From positions 88,904-152,903 of the forward strand of contig JAJCZS010000009.1 in the NCBI GenBank assembly GCA_029262275.1: a stretch of DNA of 64,000 bases, in the 5' to 3' direction. A program made the translations under genes and the position numbers. The notes beneath the pieces are model-generated. The model did no database searches, was not told the DNA's origin, and saw only the letters and a program-made list of their open reading frames with translations. Below, in pieces: positions 10,316 through 20,183 of this stretch (positions are counted from its first letter, which is position 1; each line of letters starts with the position of its first letter). The stretch comes from Deltaproteobacteria bacterium. Its GTDB lineage: Bacteria; Desulfobacterota_D; UBA1144; Nemesobacterales; UBA2774.

Positions 10316-11190
10316 TTAATTATATCGACAAGATAGAAAAGTCCAAAACGTGTTTTTGTTGGAACACTTGTCAAAATGCTAGTATCAATTTTTGAATTAA
10401 GAAGCTCGTAGATTTTAGATCTTTGTTTAGGGAAATTCTCTACAGAAGGTTCCCCCTCAATACCGCCCAAGTCTCCAGCCATAGCAATCGCGTCGTTTAT
10501 TGTTCCAAGCTCGTCTATCAACTTGAGATTTAGTGCTTGCTCGCCGGTATAGATCTTCCCATCAGAAACATTGTCTATCTCTTTAGTGTCCAAGTCTCTG
10601 GAGCTGGCTACAGCTGATTTGAATTGTGCGTAAACGTTATCTATTAGTTCCTGGATATATGCCTTGTCAGACGGGGTCATCTCTCTAAATGAAGATCCAA
10701 CATCTTTATATTTGCCGCTTTTAATTACTTCTACGTCAATCTTTGCCCAGTCTAGAAGTTTTTCGTAGCTGGCAAACTGAGCGATTACTCCGATGCTTCC
10801 TGTAATAGCTCCAGGGTTGGCGAATATTTTCTCTGCAGCGCATGCTATGTAGTAACCTCCAGAAGCCCCTACGCCGCCTATGCTTGCAACTACTGGCATA
10901 TCCTTGCCTAGCTCCTTGAGTTCGCTATAGATCTCTTGTGAAGGCCCTACAGCACCTCCAGGAGAATCTATCCTGACCACAATAGCTTTAAAATCACTGT
11001 TTTTGGAAATAGTATCTAGACTTTCAAGGTATATTTGGGAATCTAGAATTACATCGTGAACTCGGAGAACTGCGACTTTATCACCTGAAGAAAAACTGTC
11101 GCCATAGAATAAAAGTGCAGTTCCTATTCCTGCAAGAAATATGAAAAAGAAGAGAAAAAGTATGACTATTGTAAGGAAGAACCCCCTCAC
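10312..11190 (-). CDS. sppA: Signal peptide peptidase SppA
   Basis: RIDSPGGAVGPSQEIY, ASIGGVGASGGYYIACAAEKI. Confidence 0.93.
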   Translation of the reverse strand: MRGFFLTIVILFLFFFIFLAGIGTALLFYGDSFSSGDKVAVLRVHDVILDSQIYLESLDTISKNSDFKAIVVRIDSPGGAVGPSQEIYSELKELGKDMPVVASIGGVGASGGYYIACAAEKIFANPGAITGSIGVIAQFASYEKLLDWAKIDVEVIKSGKYKDVGSSFREMTPSDKAYIQELIDNVYAQFKSAVASSRDLDTKEIDNVSDGKIYTGEQALNLKLIDELGTINDAIAMAGDLGGIEGEPSVENFPKQRSKIYELLNSKIDTSILTSVPTKTRFGLFYLVDIIN

Positions 11191-11192
11191 TT

Positions 11193-12878
11193 CTAGACTA
11201 CCTCGTCATTATTAATTGAATTTAGCTTTTCGCCAAGAAGATCGCCAAGTGTAGCGTTAGGCTCAGCTTGAGAAGAATTAAAGTTAGACACCCTTTCTTT
11301 CTCAAGCTTCTGGGTTAATCTTTTAACGCTTAAATTCACTTGTTTATTTCTTCTATCAAAACCTACAACCTGAGCTGTTAATTCGTCACCCACATTGATT
11401 TTCTTGATTGCATCGGAATCGTCTTTATCGTGACCCAGCTCATTTGCTCTTATGTAACCTTCAATGTTATCTCCAACATCTATTACAACGCCTCTATCCT
11501 TAACCTCTTTAACTTTACCAGTAACTGTAGACTTGCCTTGTTTGAATTTTTGTTGAGCATCTTCCCAAGGGTCGCCTGTTAGCTGCTTAACCCCAAGGCC
11601 AACTCTCTCATTTTTTTCGTCAACATTTAATATAACAACATCTATTTCATCACCTTTATTATAAGCTTCTTCAGGATTAACCCTTCCAGCCCATGAGATG
11701 TTGTCCGGTCTTACAAGACCAACTATATTCTCAGCTACTTCTACAAAGATTCCTCTATCAGTAACATTTCTTATTTTTCCTTTCATGACTGATTTGGCAG
11801 GGTTTTCCTTTTTGAAGATCTGCCAAGGACTTGGCTCAATTTGTTTTAAGCTTAGAGATATGCGTCTATTCTCCTGATTAACATCTAGAATAATAGCCTC
11901 AACTATGCTGCCTGTATCCACGATCTCTTTAGGATGTTTAAATCTTTTTGTCCAGGTCATCTCTGATACATGTATTAGTCCTTCAATGCCTGGTTCAAGC
12001 TCGACGAAAACTCCAAAGTCCATAAGCGATGCTGCTTTACCTTTAATCTGTGTTCCAGCTTGGTACTTTTCGTTTACAGAATCCCAAGGATCAGGAGTAA
12101 CTGCCTTTAGACTTAGAGTAACTTTTTCCTCACCCTGAATATTCAATATTTTTGTTGTTAATTCTTGGTCCTGAGATAAAACATTACTTGGATGGTTTAT
12201 TCTTCCCCAGGAAATCTCACCAATTGGGATAAATCCTTCTAGCCCTCCCAAATCTATAAAGGCGCCCTGATTTATCATATTTACTACTTTCCCCTGAATT
12301 TCCATTCCCTCTTCAAGTTTAGAAAGAGTTTCCTTCTTCATGCTCTCTCTTTGTTCTTCTAAAAACACTCTTCTTGAAACTACTATGTCTTTATTTGTTA
12401 ACTTTATGATTCGAACCTGTATAGTTTCGCCCACAAACTTGTCGAGATCGCTTTGAGGTCTGATATCAAGCTGGGAAGCAGGTAGAAAAGCCCTTATTTC
12501 GGTTGTATCTCCAATGTCTGTTATAAAACCGCCTTTCACTTTTTGAAGTATTTTAGATTCTATGAGCTCACCGCTATCGAATCTTTCCTGCATTACTTTA
12601 TTCTCTTTAATTAACCCGGCTTTTCTCTTTGAAAGTCTGGGCAGCCCGTGATCATAATTCTCAAGCATTACCTCTACTTCGTCGCCGACCTCTACTTCGA
12701 GCTCTCCACTTTTTCCGTAGAACTCTGCAGTTGGAGCTACTCCTTCAGATTTTGTGCCAAAATCAATAAAAACATCATCTTTATCCACTCGGACCACTAT
12801 CCCAGTGAACAATTTCCCCTTATCTGGGGCGTTCATACTTTCGTCAACTAGCTCTGCAAAATTTTTATCTTCTTCCAT
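11193..12878 (-). CDS. rpsA: 30S ribosomal protein S1 (multiple S1 domains)
   Basis: Repeated S1 domains (GLEGFIPIGEISW, GIEGLIHVSEMTW...); start set at MEEDKNF preceded by AGAAGGCAGG, not at ORF-track start 12911. Confidence 0.93.
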   Translation of the reverse strand: MEEDKNFAELVDESMNAPDKGKLFTGIVVRVDKDDVFIDFGTKSEGVAPTAEFYGKSGELEVEVGDEVEVMLENYDHGLPRLSKRKAGLIKENKVMQERFDSGELIESKILQKVKGGFITDIGDTTEIRAFLPASQLDIRPQSDLDKFVGETIQVRIIKLTNKDIVVSRRVFLEEQRESMKKETLSKLEEGMEIQGKVVNMINQGAFIDLGGLEGFIPIGEISWGRINHPSNVLSQDQELTTKILNIQGEEKVTLSLKAVTPDPWDSVNEKYQAGTQIKGKAASLMDFGVFVELEPGIEGLIHVSEMTWTKRFKHPKEIVDTGSIVEAIILDVNQENRRISLSLKQIEPSPWQIFKKENPAKSVMKGKIRNVTDRGIFVEVAENIVGLVRPDNISWAGRVNPEEAYNKGDEIDVVILNVDEKNERVGLGVKQLTGDPWEDAQQKFKQGKSTVTGKVKEVKDRGVVIDVGDNIEGYIRANELGHDKDDSDAIKKINVGDELTAQVVGFDRRNKQVNLSVKRLTQKLEKERVSNFNSSQAEPNATLGDLLGEKLNSINNDEVV

Positions 12879-12964
12879 AGACCTGCCTTCTCTTAAATTA
12901 GATGTAATCAAATTTACCGTTCGATTTCCGCTGTTAGAATTAGAATTAGATACCGTAGGATTAA

Positions 12965-13633
12965 TTACTCACCTTTCATTTCCGTAATAATTCTGTTTAT
13001 AACTTCGTCGGTATTAAGATTTGTAGTATCTATTATTACTGCATTCGGAGCCGGATGCAAGGGAGATTCTGAGCGCTCCATGTCCTGTTTATCCCTTGAT
13101 TCTATATCCTTTATTAACTTATTCATGTCTAATTCAATACCAGCTTCTAGTAGTTGTTTTCTTCTTCTGATTGCTCTCTCGTCGAGGCTTGCTTCTAAAT
13201 AAAACTTAAAATTGGCCTCGGGAAAAACATATGTTCCCATGTCTCTTCCCTCAACCACAATATTGCCTGCTAAACCTATTCGTCTCTGTATCTCAACAAG
13301 TTTTTCTCTTACTATGCTTTTGGTTGCAACATCCGATGAGATCTTGGAAATCTCAGGGCTTCTAATCTCGTTTGTGATATCTTCACCGTTTAGTCTAATA
13401 CTAAGCACATTATTATCTTTAACAAACTCAATGTCCGTGTTGCTTAATAAAGATAGAAGCTCGTCATCATTATCTAGGCTTAAAGAATGTTTTTTTACTT
13501 CAAGAGCTATAGCTCTATACATGGCTCCAGTATCTAGATACATAAGAGCTAGATTTTTTGCAACAGATTTTGCAACAGTACTTTTTCCGACTCCAGAGGG
13601 GCCATCTATTGTTATTATTCGACCTTTTTCCAT
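12965..13633 (-). CDS. cmk: Cytidylate kinase
   Basis: ITIDGPSGVGKSTVAK, YLDTGAMYRA, VEGRDMGTYVFP. Confidence 0.95.
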   Translation of the reverse strand: MEKGRIITIDGPSGVGKSTVAKSVAKNLALMYLDTGAMYRAIALEVKKHSLSLDNDDELLSLLSNTDIEFVKDNNVLSIRLNGEDITNEIRSPEISKISSDVATKSIVREKLVEIQRRIGLAGNIVVEGRDMGTYVFPEANFKFYLEASLDERAIRRRKQLLEAGIELDMNKLIKDIESRDKQDMERSESPLHPAPNAVIIDTTNLNTDEVINRIITEMKGE

Positions 13634-13670
13634 TTTAGATTCTTGGGTTTTTAATACTAGGATAATTCAT

Positions 13671-14960
13671 TTATTGACGGAGTTCATCTATTACTTCAAA
13701 AAAGCCTGGATAAGACACAGAAACACAATCTGCATCCTCGATCTCAGTCTCTCCATTTGCCCTGGTTGCCGCCACTGCAATTGACATGGCTATTCGATGA
13801 TCACCCCAGCTAGAGCATTTAGCCCCAGTTAAAGATTCAGACCCTCTTATTAGCATCCCATCTTCAAATTCCTCAACGTGTACGCCCAATTTGCCCAGCT
13901 CAGATGCCATAGCAGAGATTCTGTCAGTTTCTTTTACTCTAAGCTCCCCGGCATCCTTTATTATTGTTTCCCCTTGTGCAAAAGACGCTGCTACGGCTGC
14001 AAGCGGTAGTTCATCAATTGCTTTTGGTATTAGTGCTCCGCTAATCTCTGTAGCATGTAGATTGCTTGAGCGCGCTACTATATCTCCTATTGGTTCTCCG
14101 TTTACATCTCTTTCATTTATGATGCTAATATCGCCGTCCATACTTTTTAGGATATCAATTATTCCCGTTCTAAGTGGGTTAATGCCCACATTTTTTATTA
14201 GAATTTCTGAATTGGGAGTTATCAATGCTGCAACAATAAAAAAAGCTGCCGAGGACAAATCGGCTGGGACAATAATCTCCCCGTGTTCTATTAGATCAAC
14301 TTTATGAATTTTTATAGTATTGCCACTTTTTTCTATTGGTACTCCAAGATAGCTGAGCATACGCTCGGTATGGTCTCTTGAGGCTTCAGGCTCAATTACT
14401 TCTGTCTCGCCCTGGGCATACATACCCGCAAGAAGGATTGCTGATTTTACCTGTGCGCTTGCAACTGGGAGTTTGTAACTTATCCCACGAAGCTCTGCTC
14501 CAGTTATTGTCAGAGGGAGTTTGTTTCCATCTTCTTCTCCCGCAATTTGTGCACCCATTTGAGAAAGTGGACCTACTACCCTTTTCATCGGTCTTTCCTG
14601 GAGATACTTGTCCCCAGTAAGTTTTGACATAAATTTCTGAGCGCTTAGAAGTCCAGTTAGTAATCTAGTAGTTGTACCTGAATTGCCACAATCTATAATT
14701 TTTTGAGACTCTCTAAGACCATGGATACCATTTCCGGAGACTTTGACATGGGTTCCGTTAATATCTATTGGAATGCCCAATGACCTCATAGCGTTTGCGG
14801 TAGAGAGCGTATCGTCAGAAATTAGAAAATCTTTAACTATAGATGTTCCATTTGCCAAAGAGCCAAGAATCAATGCTCTGTGTGAGATAGATTTATCACC
14901 TGGAGGTATAATTTCTCCTCTAAGTGGTGATGAGCTGCCTTTTATTATTTTTTTAGCCAT
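13671..14960 (-). CDS. aroA: 3-phosphoshikimate 1-carboxyvinyltransferase
   Basis: PPGDKSISHRALILGSLA, GNSGTTTRLLTGLL, WGDHRIAMS. Confidence 0.96.
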   Translation of the reverse strand: MAKKIIKGSSSPLRGEIIPPGDKSISHRALILGSLANGTSIVKDFLISDDTLSTANAMRSLGIPIDINGTHVKVSGNGIHGLRESQKIIDCGNSGTTTRLLTGLLSAQKFMSKLTGDKYLQERPMKRVVGPLSQMGAQIAGEEDGNKLPLTITGAELRGISYKLPVASAQVKSAILLAGMYAQGETEVIEPEASRDHTERMLSYLGVPIEKSGNTIKIHKVDLIEHGEIIVPADLSSAAFFIVAALITPNSEILIKNVGINPLRTGIIDILKSMDGDISIINERDVNGEPIGDIVARSSNLHATEISGALIPKAIDELPLAAVAASFAQGETIIKDAGELRVKETDRISAMASELGKLGVHVEEFEDGMLIRGSESLTGAKCSSWGDHRIAMSIAVAATRANGETEIEDADCVSVSYPGFFEVIDELRQ

Positions 14961-15061
14961 GTTTTAGTATGTTAATTTTGATACTATAGTTTTGAGACTA
15001 TTTTGCCTGATATTTGTCGTAGTTAAAATTTTGTTAGATATACTGAACAAGGAAAATTCTT

Positions 15062-16012
15062 ATGATGACTAAATATATATCAACATTATTAGCCCTCAGC
15101 ATATTTCTAATGTTTGTTAAGATGAGCCATGCCGAGCTATGCAGCAATTGGGGAGAAGGAAAAAAAACTGGTGTGCTTGATCATAAACTGATCAATGAAG
15201 CAAGCGGGATTGAGGCATCAAGAAAATTTGAAGGCAGGCTCTATCATATAAATGATTCTGGGGGTGGGCAGTTTTTTTATATCACAGATATGAATGGTGA
15301 TAAGACGCAAAAAATTAGAATAGAGGGAGAGGCTTCTAAAAAATCAGATTTTGAAGATATAAGCATAGGAAAATGCTTTGATAAATCTTGTTTATTTATT
15401 GGTGACATCGGTGACAACAAGGCTAGAAAATATTCGGTTGAGATTATAGTTGTTGAGGAGCTTGAGAAATACGAGAGCTCTGTTAAACCGCTTAAGAGGA
15501 TAAAACTTAAGTATCCAGACGGGCCTCATAATGCTGAAGGTTTGGCTGTTCATCCAAACGGAGATATATACATAGTTACTAAGGAAGAGAACCTGAGGGA
15601 CCTTGAAGCATATCCTTCGAAGGTATATAGACTGTCAGCTCAAAAATGGCAAGATGTTGAAAATAAAGTAAGTACTTTAGAATATATTGGGGAGATAGAT
15701 TTGCGAATGTTGGTCCCTTCCGCTACTGCTTACGGCCAAATTGTGTCAGCGTTTGATATTGCTCCAGACGGAAAGAGTTTCTTAGTCCTAACTTATGAGA
15801 ATGCGCTTGAATTTAATATAGATCTCTCTAAGCAGAAGATAAAACCAACAGGGCAATTAAAAAAAGGGCAGGATTATAATGTAATTGAGCTTAAATACCT
15901 TCCGCAACAAGAGAGCATTACATACCTTCCAGATGGTAAGGCCTTTTTATATGACACTGAGCACCACTGGTTTCAGGCACCGATTATGAAAGTTGATTGC
16001 CTTGATGAATAA
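15062..16012 (+). CDS. Hypothetical secreted beta-propeller-like protein
   Basis: Signal peptide; propeller-like repeats (NAEGLAVHPNGDIYIVTKE, ISIGKCFDKSCLFIGDIGDN). Confidence 0.55.
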   Translation: MMTKYISTLLALSIFLMFVKMSHAELCSNWGEGKKTGVLDHKLINEASGIEASRKFEGRLYHINDSGGGQFFYITDMNGDKTQKIRIEGEASKKSDFEDISIGKCFDKSCLFIGDIGDNKARKYSVEIIVVEELEKYESSVKPLKRIKLKYPDGPHNAEGLAVHPNGDIYIVTKEENLRDLEAYPSKVYRLSAQKWQDVENKVSTLEYIGEIDLRMLVPSATAYGQIVSAFDIAPDGKSFLVLTYENALEFNIDLSKQKIKPTGQLKKGQDYNVIELKYLPQQESITYLPDGKAFLYDTEHHWFQAPIMKVDCLDE

Positions 16013-16014
16013 GA

Positions 16015-16899
16015 TTATTCAATAAGAAATGAAAGAATAAGAGGGGTTGTAATTATTGATATTATTGTCCCGGCCAATATTATAGACGCCACTGTTTTAG
16101 AGTCCTGATTATATTTTTCTGCAAGTACGAAGTTGAAAATTGCAGGCGGCATAGATGCTTGAAGAATAATTACTTTTGCCACTAATCCATCAAGTTTAAA
16201 TAGCCATACCACAAAAATACCTAGAGCCAATCCCAGCAGCACCCTCATTCCACCTGCTATGAAAGAGCTTCCAACGCTAGTTAATTTAACTTCAGAGAGT
16301 TTGTAGCCGAGAGCAAATATCATTGTAGGAATACTTACTTCTCCAAGAAGGTCCACTGCTCTGAATATAGAGGTTGGGACATGCACTTCTGATATGCTGA
16401 GCACGACCCCTCCAATTGCGGAGTAGATAAGGGGGAGTTTGAAAATTTCAAGAGGACTTTTATCGTAGTTTAGGATCAATATTCCATAGGTGTAATGAAG
16501 TACTGTTGTAGAGACCATGTATAGGATTCCTATATAAAATCCTACTTCTCCAAAAGCAAACAGAATTAGAGGCAAGCCCATATTGCCAGTATTTGCAAAA
16601 AGAATTGGTGGCAAATAAACCTTTATAGGCAACTTTAGAACTCTTACAGTGAAATAACCAATTACAGACATTGCTGCGATTATTATGCATACAGAAGCAA
16701 ATACTATCCCAGCAATATGTATCTCAATTGTTTCTTCATACAGTGAAGAAAGTATTAGAGCAGGTGTTGCAAGGTAGATTACAAAATCATTTAATGCAGA
16801 AAGATCTATCTTCTTCCATTTACCAAATAGATATCCAAGCGATGCAATAAGAAATACGGGGAGTACAACATCAATGATTTCAACAATCTCTGCAGAAAT
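16015..16899 (-). CDS. AEC (auxin efflux carrier) family permease; start extended to an apparent ATT codon
   Basis: ORF-track start (16671) lies mid-protein. Upstream in-frame sequence reads ISAEIVEIIDVVLPVFLIASLGYLFGKWKKIDLSALNDFVIYLATPALILSSLYEETIEIHIAGIVFASVCIIIAA then MSVIGYF...; in-frame TAA just upstream; AAGGAG precedes ATT. Confidence 0.75.
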   Translation of the reverse strand: MSAEIVEIIDVVLPVFLIASLGYLFGKWKKIDLSALNDFVIYLATPALILSSLYEETIEIHIAGIVFASVCIIIAAMSVIGYFTVRVLKLPIKVYLPPILFANTGNMGLPLILFAFGEVGFYIGILYMVSTTVLHYTYGILILNYDKSPLEIFKLPLIYSAIGGVVLSISEVHVPTSIFRAVDLLGEVSIPTMIFALGYKLSEVKLTSVGSSFIAGGMRVLLGLALGIFVVWLFKLDGLVAKVIILQASMPPAIFNFVLAEKYNQDSKTVASIILAGTIISIITTPLILSFLIE

Positions 16900-17008
16900 G
16901 GCTACGGCTCTCCTTTAGATATATCTTCTGAGTGAGCTATTGATTGTAACAGAAAATTTGAATTAGTTTAAGATTTGAAGGGGTATATAAGTGAAGGTTT
17001 AGAGTTTG

Positions 17009-17986
17009 TTACCACTTAACTACCGATGCGCCCCAGGTGAATCCTGCGCCGAAAGCTGAGAAAACTACGATGTCATCTTTTTTCAATCGACCGCTTTGAA
17101 CAGCTTCATCAAGCGCTATTGGCACAGAAGCTGAGGATGTGTTTCCATATCTATCCAAATTACTAAAGACTTTTTCCTCAGGCAGCTCTAAGCGCCTTCT
17201 AACAGCATCAATTATTCTATAGTTAGCCTGGTGGGGAATTAATAAATCAACGTCATCAGGTGTTATACCTGCTTGTCTTATAGCCTCTAGTGATGATGAT
17301 TCGAGAGCCTTTACAGCTTCTTTAAATACTTCCCTTCCTTCCATTTGTAAAAAATGACTACCGTCCTTTAAAGTTTCTTCTGATGTAGGCATCCTAGATC
17401 CACCAGCGGGCATCCAGAGTAAGTCCCAGTGATCTCCATTAGATCCAAGACAAGAAGACATTATTCCGGGAGCGTCTGATGTTGTAATGACAGCTGCACC
17501 AGCCCCATCTCCAAACAAGATGCAAGTTGTACGGTCCTCATAATTCATAATCTTAGATAGGGTTTCGGCCCCTACAACTAGAAGGTTTTTATTGTTGCCA
17601 CCTTGAATCATTCCTTTTGCCACGTGTAGTGAATATAAAAAACCGGAACATCCAGCAGAAACATCAAAAGCATAAGCGTTTTTAGCTCCGAGGCGGCTTT
17701 GAAGCACACAAGCTGTTGATGGGAAAATGTGGTCAGGAGTAATAGTACCAACTATGATGCCATCAATGTCTTCAACATCCATAGAGGCATCCTCTAGAGC
17801 TTTTACACAAGCCTCATAGGCAAGATCAGATGAAGCCACTTCAGGTTCAACTATTCTACGCTCAGAAATACCTGTGCGCGTGCGTATCCACTCATCAGAA
17901 GTATCTATCATCTCCTCAAAGTCAGCGTTGGTTAATACTTTATCAGGTTTAGCGGAACCAATTCCAAGAAACTTTACAAAACTCAA
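17009..17986 (-). CDS. fabH: 3-oxoacyl-[ACP] synthase III
   Basis: FDVSAGCSGFLYSLHVA, LIPHQANYRIIDAV, RYGNTSSASVPIAL. Confidence 0.96.
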   Translation of the reverse strand: MSFVKFLGIGSAKPDKVLTNADFEEMIDTSDEWIRTRTGISERRIVEPEVASSDLAYEACVKALEDASMDVEDIDGIIVGTITPDHIFPSTACVLQSRLGAKNAYAFDVSAGCSGFLYSLHVAKGMIQGGNNKNLLVVGAETLSKIMNYEDRTTCILFGDGAGAAVITTSDAPGIMSSCLGSNGDHWDLLWMPAGGSRMPTSEETLKDGSHFLQMEGREVFKEAVKALESSSLEAIRQAGITPDDVDLLIPHQANYRIIDAVRRRLELPEEKVFSNLDRYGNTSSASVPIALDEAVQSGRLKKDDIVVFSAFGAGFTWGASVVKW

Positions 17987-18049
17987 GTTAGTTAGTACTC
18001 CATTAGACGTTGATGGGATATTATCGAATAACCAACCTCTTTTGTCAAA

Positions 18050-18508
18050 CTATGAAGTAACCTTATCAATGAGAGAGTTCAATTCTAATTTATCCTTAGT
18101 TCCAAGCTCTATTTTTTTTGAGTGTATCACTTCTGTGGTATAGAAATGGATATCAAAATAATTTTGGTCTTTAAGCTTCTTAAGTACTTCTAAATCTCCT
18201 TCAGACTCAGTATTGAAAAAATAATCAAAATTAAATGATTTATTGCTTGCTGTGTTTATTTCTATATGCATACCCAGGGAAGGAAACTCAGGTCTTTCTA
18301 TTAGCTCAAAATTAAAAGTTACTTTGTTGATGTTTTTGAGAAGATTAATTTCATCAGGGGATTCTATTATTATAAGTGTTGCCATTTGGTTTAAAGGAAT
18401 GAAAATGCAACCCGACTCAATCATAGAAAGAGATATTTCTATATCAAAAGGTATTTCAGTTGTACTATCTGAGTTCTTAAACAACGGTTTTAATATTAAG
18501 GGTAACAA
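18050..18508 (-). CDS. Hypothetical protein
   Basis: 152-aa ORF, no family recognised; fits between fabH and an intergenic region. Confidence 0.45.
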   Translation of the reverse strand: MLPLILKPLFKNSDSTTEIPFDIEISLSMIESGCIFIPLNQMATLIIIESPDEINLLKNINKVTFNFELIERPEFPSLGMHIEINTASNKSFNFDYFFNTESEGDLEVLKKLKDQNYFDIHFYTTEVIHSKKIELGTKDKLELNSLIDKVTS

Positions 18509-18575
18509 TTAGTATCTCCAGAAATCCAGAAGTTTGATGATAGGTAGTATTGTATCGTAAAATTAGAGACATATC

Positions 18576-18601
18576 TCGGAATTATCTATAGAAAATTCCG
18601 A
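18576..18601. repeat. 8-bp inverted repeat TCGGAATT-N10-AATTCCGA
   Basis: Perfect arms upstream of the 18639 promoter-like element. Confidence 0.6.
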
Positions 18602-18638
18602 AAATAGGATATTTTTTGATAGAAATTGGAAATTTTCG

Positions 18639-18668
18639 CTTGACAGACACCTATAAAATTTATTAGTA
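18639..18668 (+). promoter_or_regulatory. Putative sigma70-type promoter for the Ala/Pro-rich protein
   Basis: Consensus -35 TTGACA at 18639-18644; 18 nt downstream TAGTAT, a weak -10. Confidence 0.4.
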
Positions 18669-18828
18669 TCAAGGTATCAGCTAGGTAACACTTAGCGATA
18701 AACTGTTTAGATATATGGGATTGGGATTAACAAAATTTGGGAACAAACATAATAAGACCAGGTTTCTATTCGCTTTTTGAAATTGGATGTTATAGAATTA
18801 TCTTTAATTTAATAAGGAGGAGATAAAG

Positions 18829-19092
18829 ATGTGGACTCTAATTGTACTGGGTTTAGTGTTTTTAGGTTGGTATATCATGTCACCACAAGGAGAGGCTGGG
18901 GCTGCCGCTGAGGCTCCTGCACCAGAAGCACCAGCTGGGGATGCACCAGCAGCAGATAACGCTACTACTGATGGCAGTGAATTTTCTCCCGCGGGCGCTG
19001 CACCAGCTGCTGAGGCTGCACCTGCCGCTGAGGCTGCACCTGCAGAAGCACCTGCTGAAGGTGGTGGTGGAGAATTTTCAGCTCCGTCTTAG
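18829..19092 (+). CDS. Small membrane-anchored Ala/Pro/Glu-rich protein
   Basis: Strong SD AAGGAGGAG; one N-terminal TM then low-complexity (AAPAAEAAPAAEAAPAEAPAEG). Confidence 0.65.
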   Translation: MWTLIVLGLVFLGWYIMSPQGEAGAAAEAPAPEAPAGDAPAADNATTDGSEFSPAGAAPAAEAAPAAEAAPAEAPAEGGGGEFSAPS

Positions 19093-19172
19093 AGATTAAG
19101 CTTTAGGTTTTGAATTAATATAAGCTAGTCTAGCTATGGGCCTTTATCATAGATAGAGGGATGGGTTGAGTT

Positions 19173-20174
19173 TTATACTATAATTTCTTTTTTGGTTCTT
19201 ATTAATAGCCAAAGGAAGAAAACTCCGCCAATAGAAGCTGTTATTATTCCAACCGGAATTTCAACCGGTGAGATAATAGTTCTAGATACTGTATCGGCCG
19301 CAGTTAAAAATGCGGCTCCCAAAAGGAAAGAACATGGCAGGATAATTCTATTATCAACTCCCAATATCATTCTAAGTATATGGGGGATTATTAACCCCAC
19401 AAAACCTATTGGGCCTGTAACGGATATCACGGCTCCAGCGGCAAGTGACGTTGCAAAATAAATTTTCTTTTCCATTCTTCTCACATTTACTCCAAGGGAT
19501 GTTGCTACATCGTCGCCAAGTCCGAATAAATTCATTTCTTTCGTAAGTGAAAGTAATATTGCACATCCGGGAATTACAAATATCAGGGTTTTCCAAACCG
19601 TATCAAACCCAACTACATCCAGACTTCCCATAATCCAGCGCAGTGTATGAAGTGATTCCGTAAAGTTAGAAAAGAACTGTATAAACATTACTACTGCTGA
19701 GTAGAGGAAGTTTGCTACAACACCTGCAAGAAGAAGCCTTCCAGTTGCGACAACACCACCTACTTTAGAAACTGAGTAGACAAATAGCATTGTAAGTATT
19801 GAGAAAACAAAAGCCGATATTGAAACCAATGAGAAGCCTAAAATACCTACTGCAAGACCTGACCTTATGGCCAAAAGCGCTCCTAGAGATGCTCCGCCAG
19901 AGATTCCAAGGGTAAATGGGGAAGCAAGCGGATTTCTAAAGAGAGCCTGAAGCGCAGCTCCTGCAATGGCCAGAGTACCTCCCGCAATAGTTGCCATTAG
20001 CACTCTTGGGATCCTTATTTGAAAAAAGATTGTGTTGGTTAAATCGTCTGTGTTTGATAAAGCTTCAAGTAACCCTATGCTGTATGTGCCAGTAAATAGT
20101 GCTATAAGTGCCACGATCAACCAGAGAATAAATAGTGCGGATATTGATATTATGAATTTTCTGTTCGTACTCAT
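19173..20174 (-). CDS. btuC: Cobalamin/siderophore ABC transporter permease (FecCD/BtuC family)
   Basis: RIPRVLMATIAGGTLAIAGAALQALFRNPLASPFTLGISGGASLGA; GFVGLIIPHILR. Confidence 0.9.
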   Translation of the reverse strand: MSTNRKFIISISALFILWLIVALIALFTGTYSIGLLEALSNTDDLTNTIFFQIRIPRVLMATIAGGTLAIAGAALQALFRNPLASPFTLGISGGASLGALLAIRSGLAVGILGFSLVSISAFVFSILTMLFVYSVSKVGGVVATGRLLLAGVVANFLYSAVVMFIQFFSNFTESLHTLRWIMGSLDVVGFDTVWKTLIFVIPGCAILLSLTKEMNLFGLGDDVATSLGVNVRRMEKKIYFATSLAAGAVISVTGPIGFVGLIIPHILRMILGVDNRIILPCSFLLGAAFLTAADTVSRTIISPVEIPVGIITASIGGVFFLWLLIRTKKEIIV

Positions 20175-20183
20175 TGCGGTTTA

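Noticed and set aside
13212-14307. Long plus-strand ORFs (190 and 138 aa) opposite cmk and aroA
   Set aside because: Antisense to well-supported conserved genes; Ser/Ile-rich shadow translations with no own family signal.
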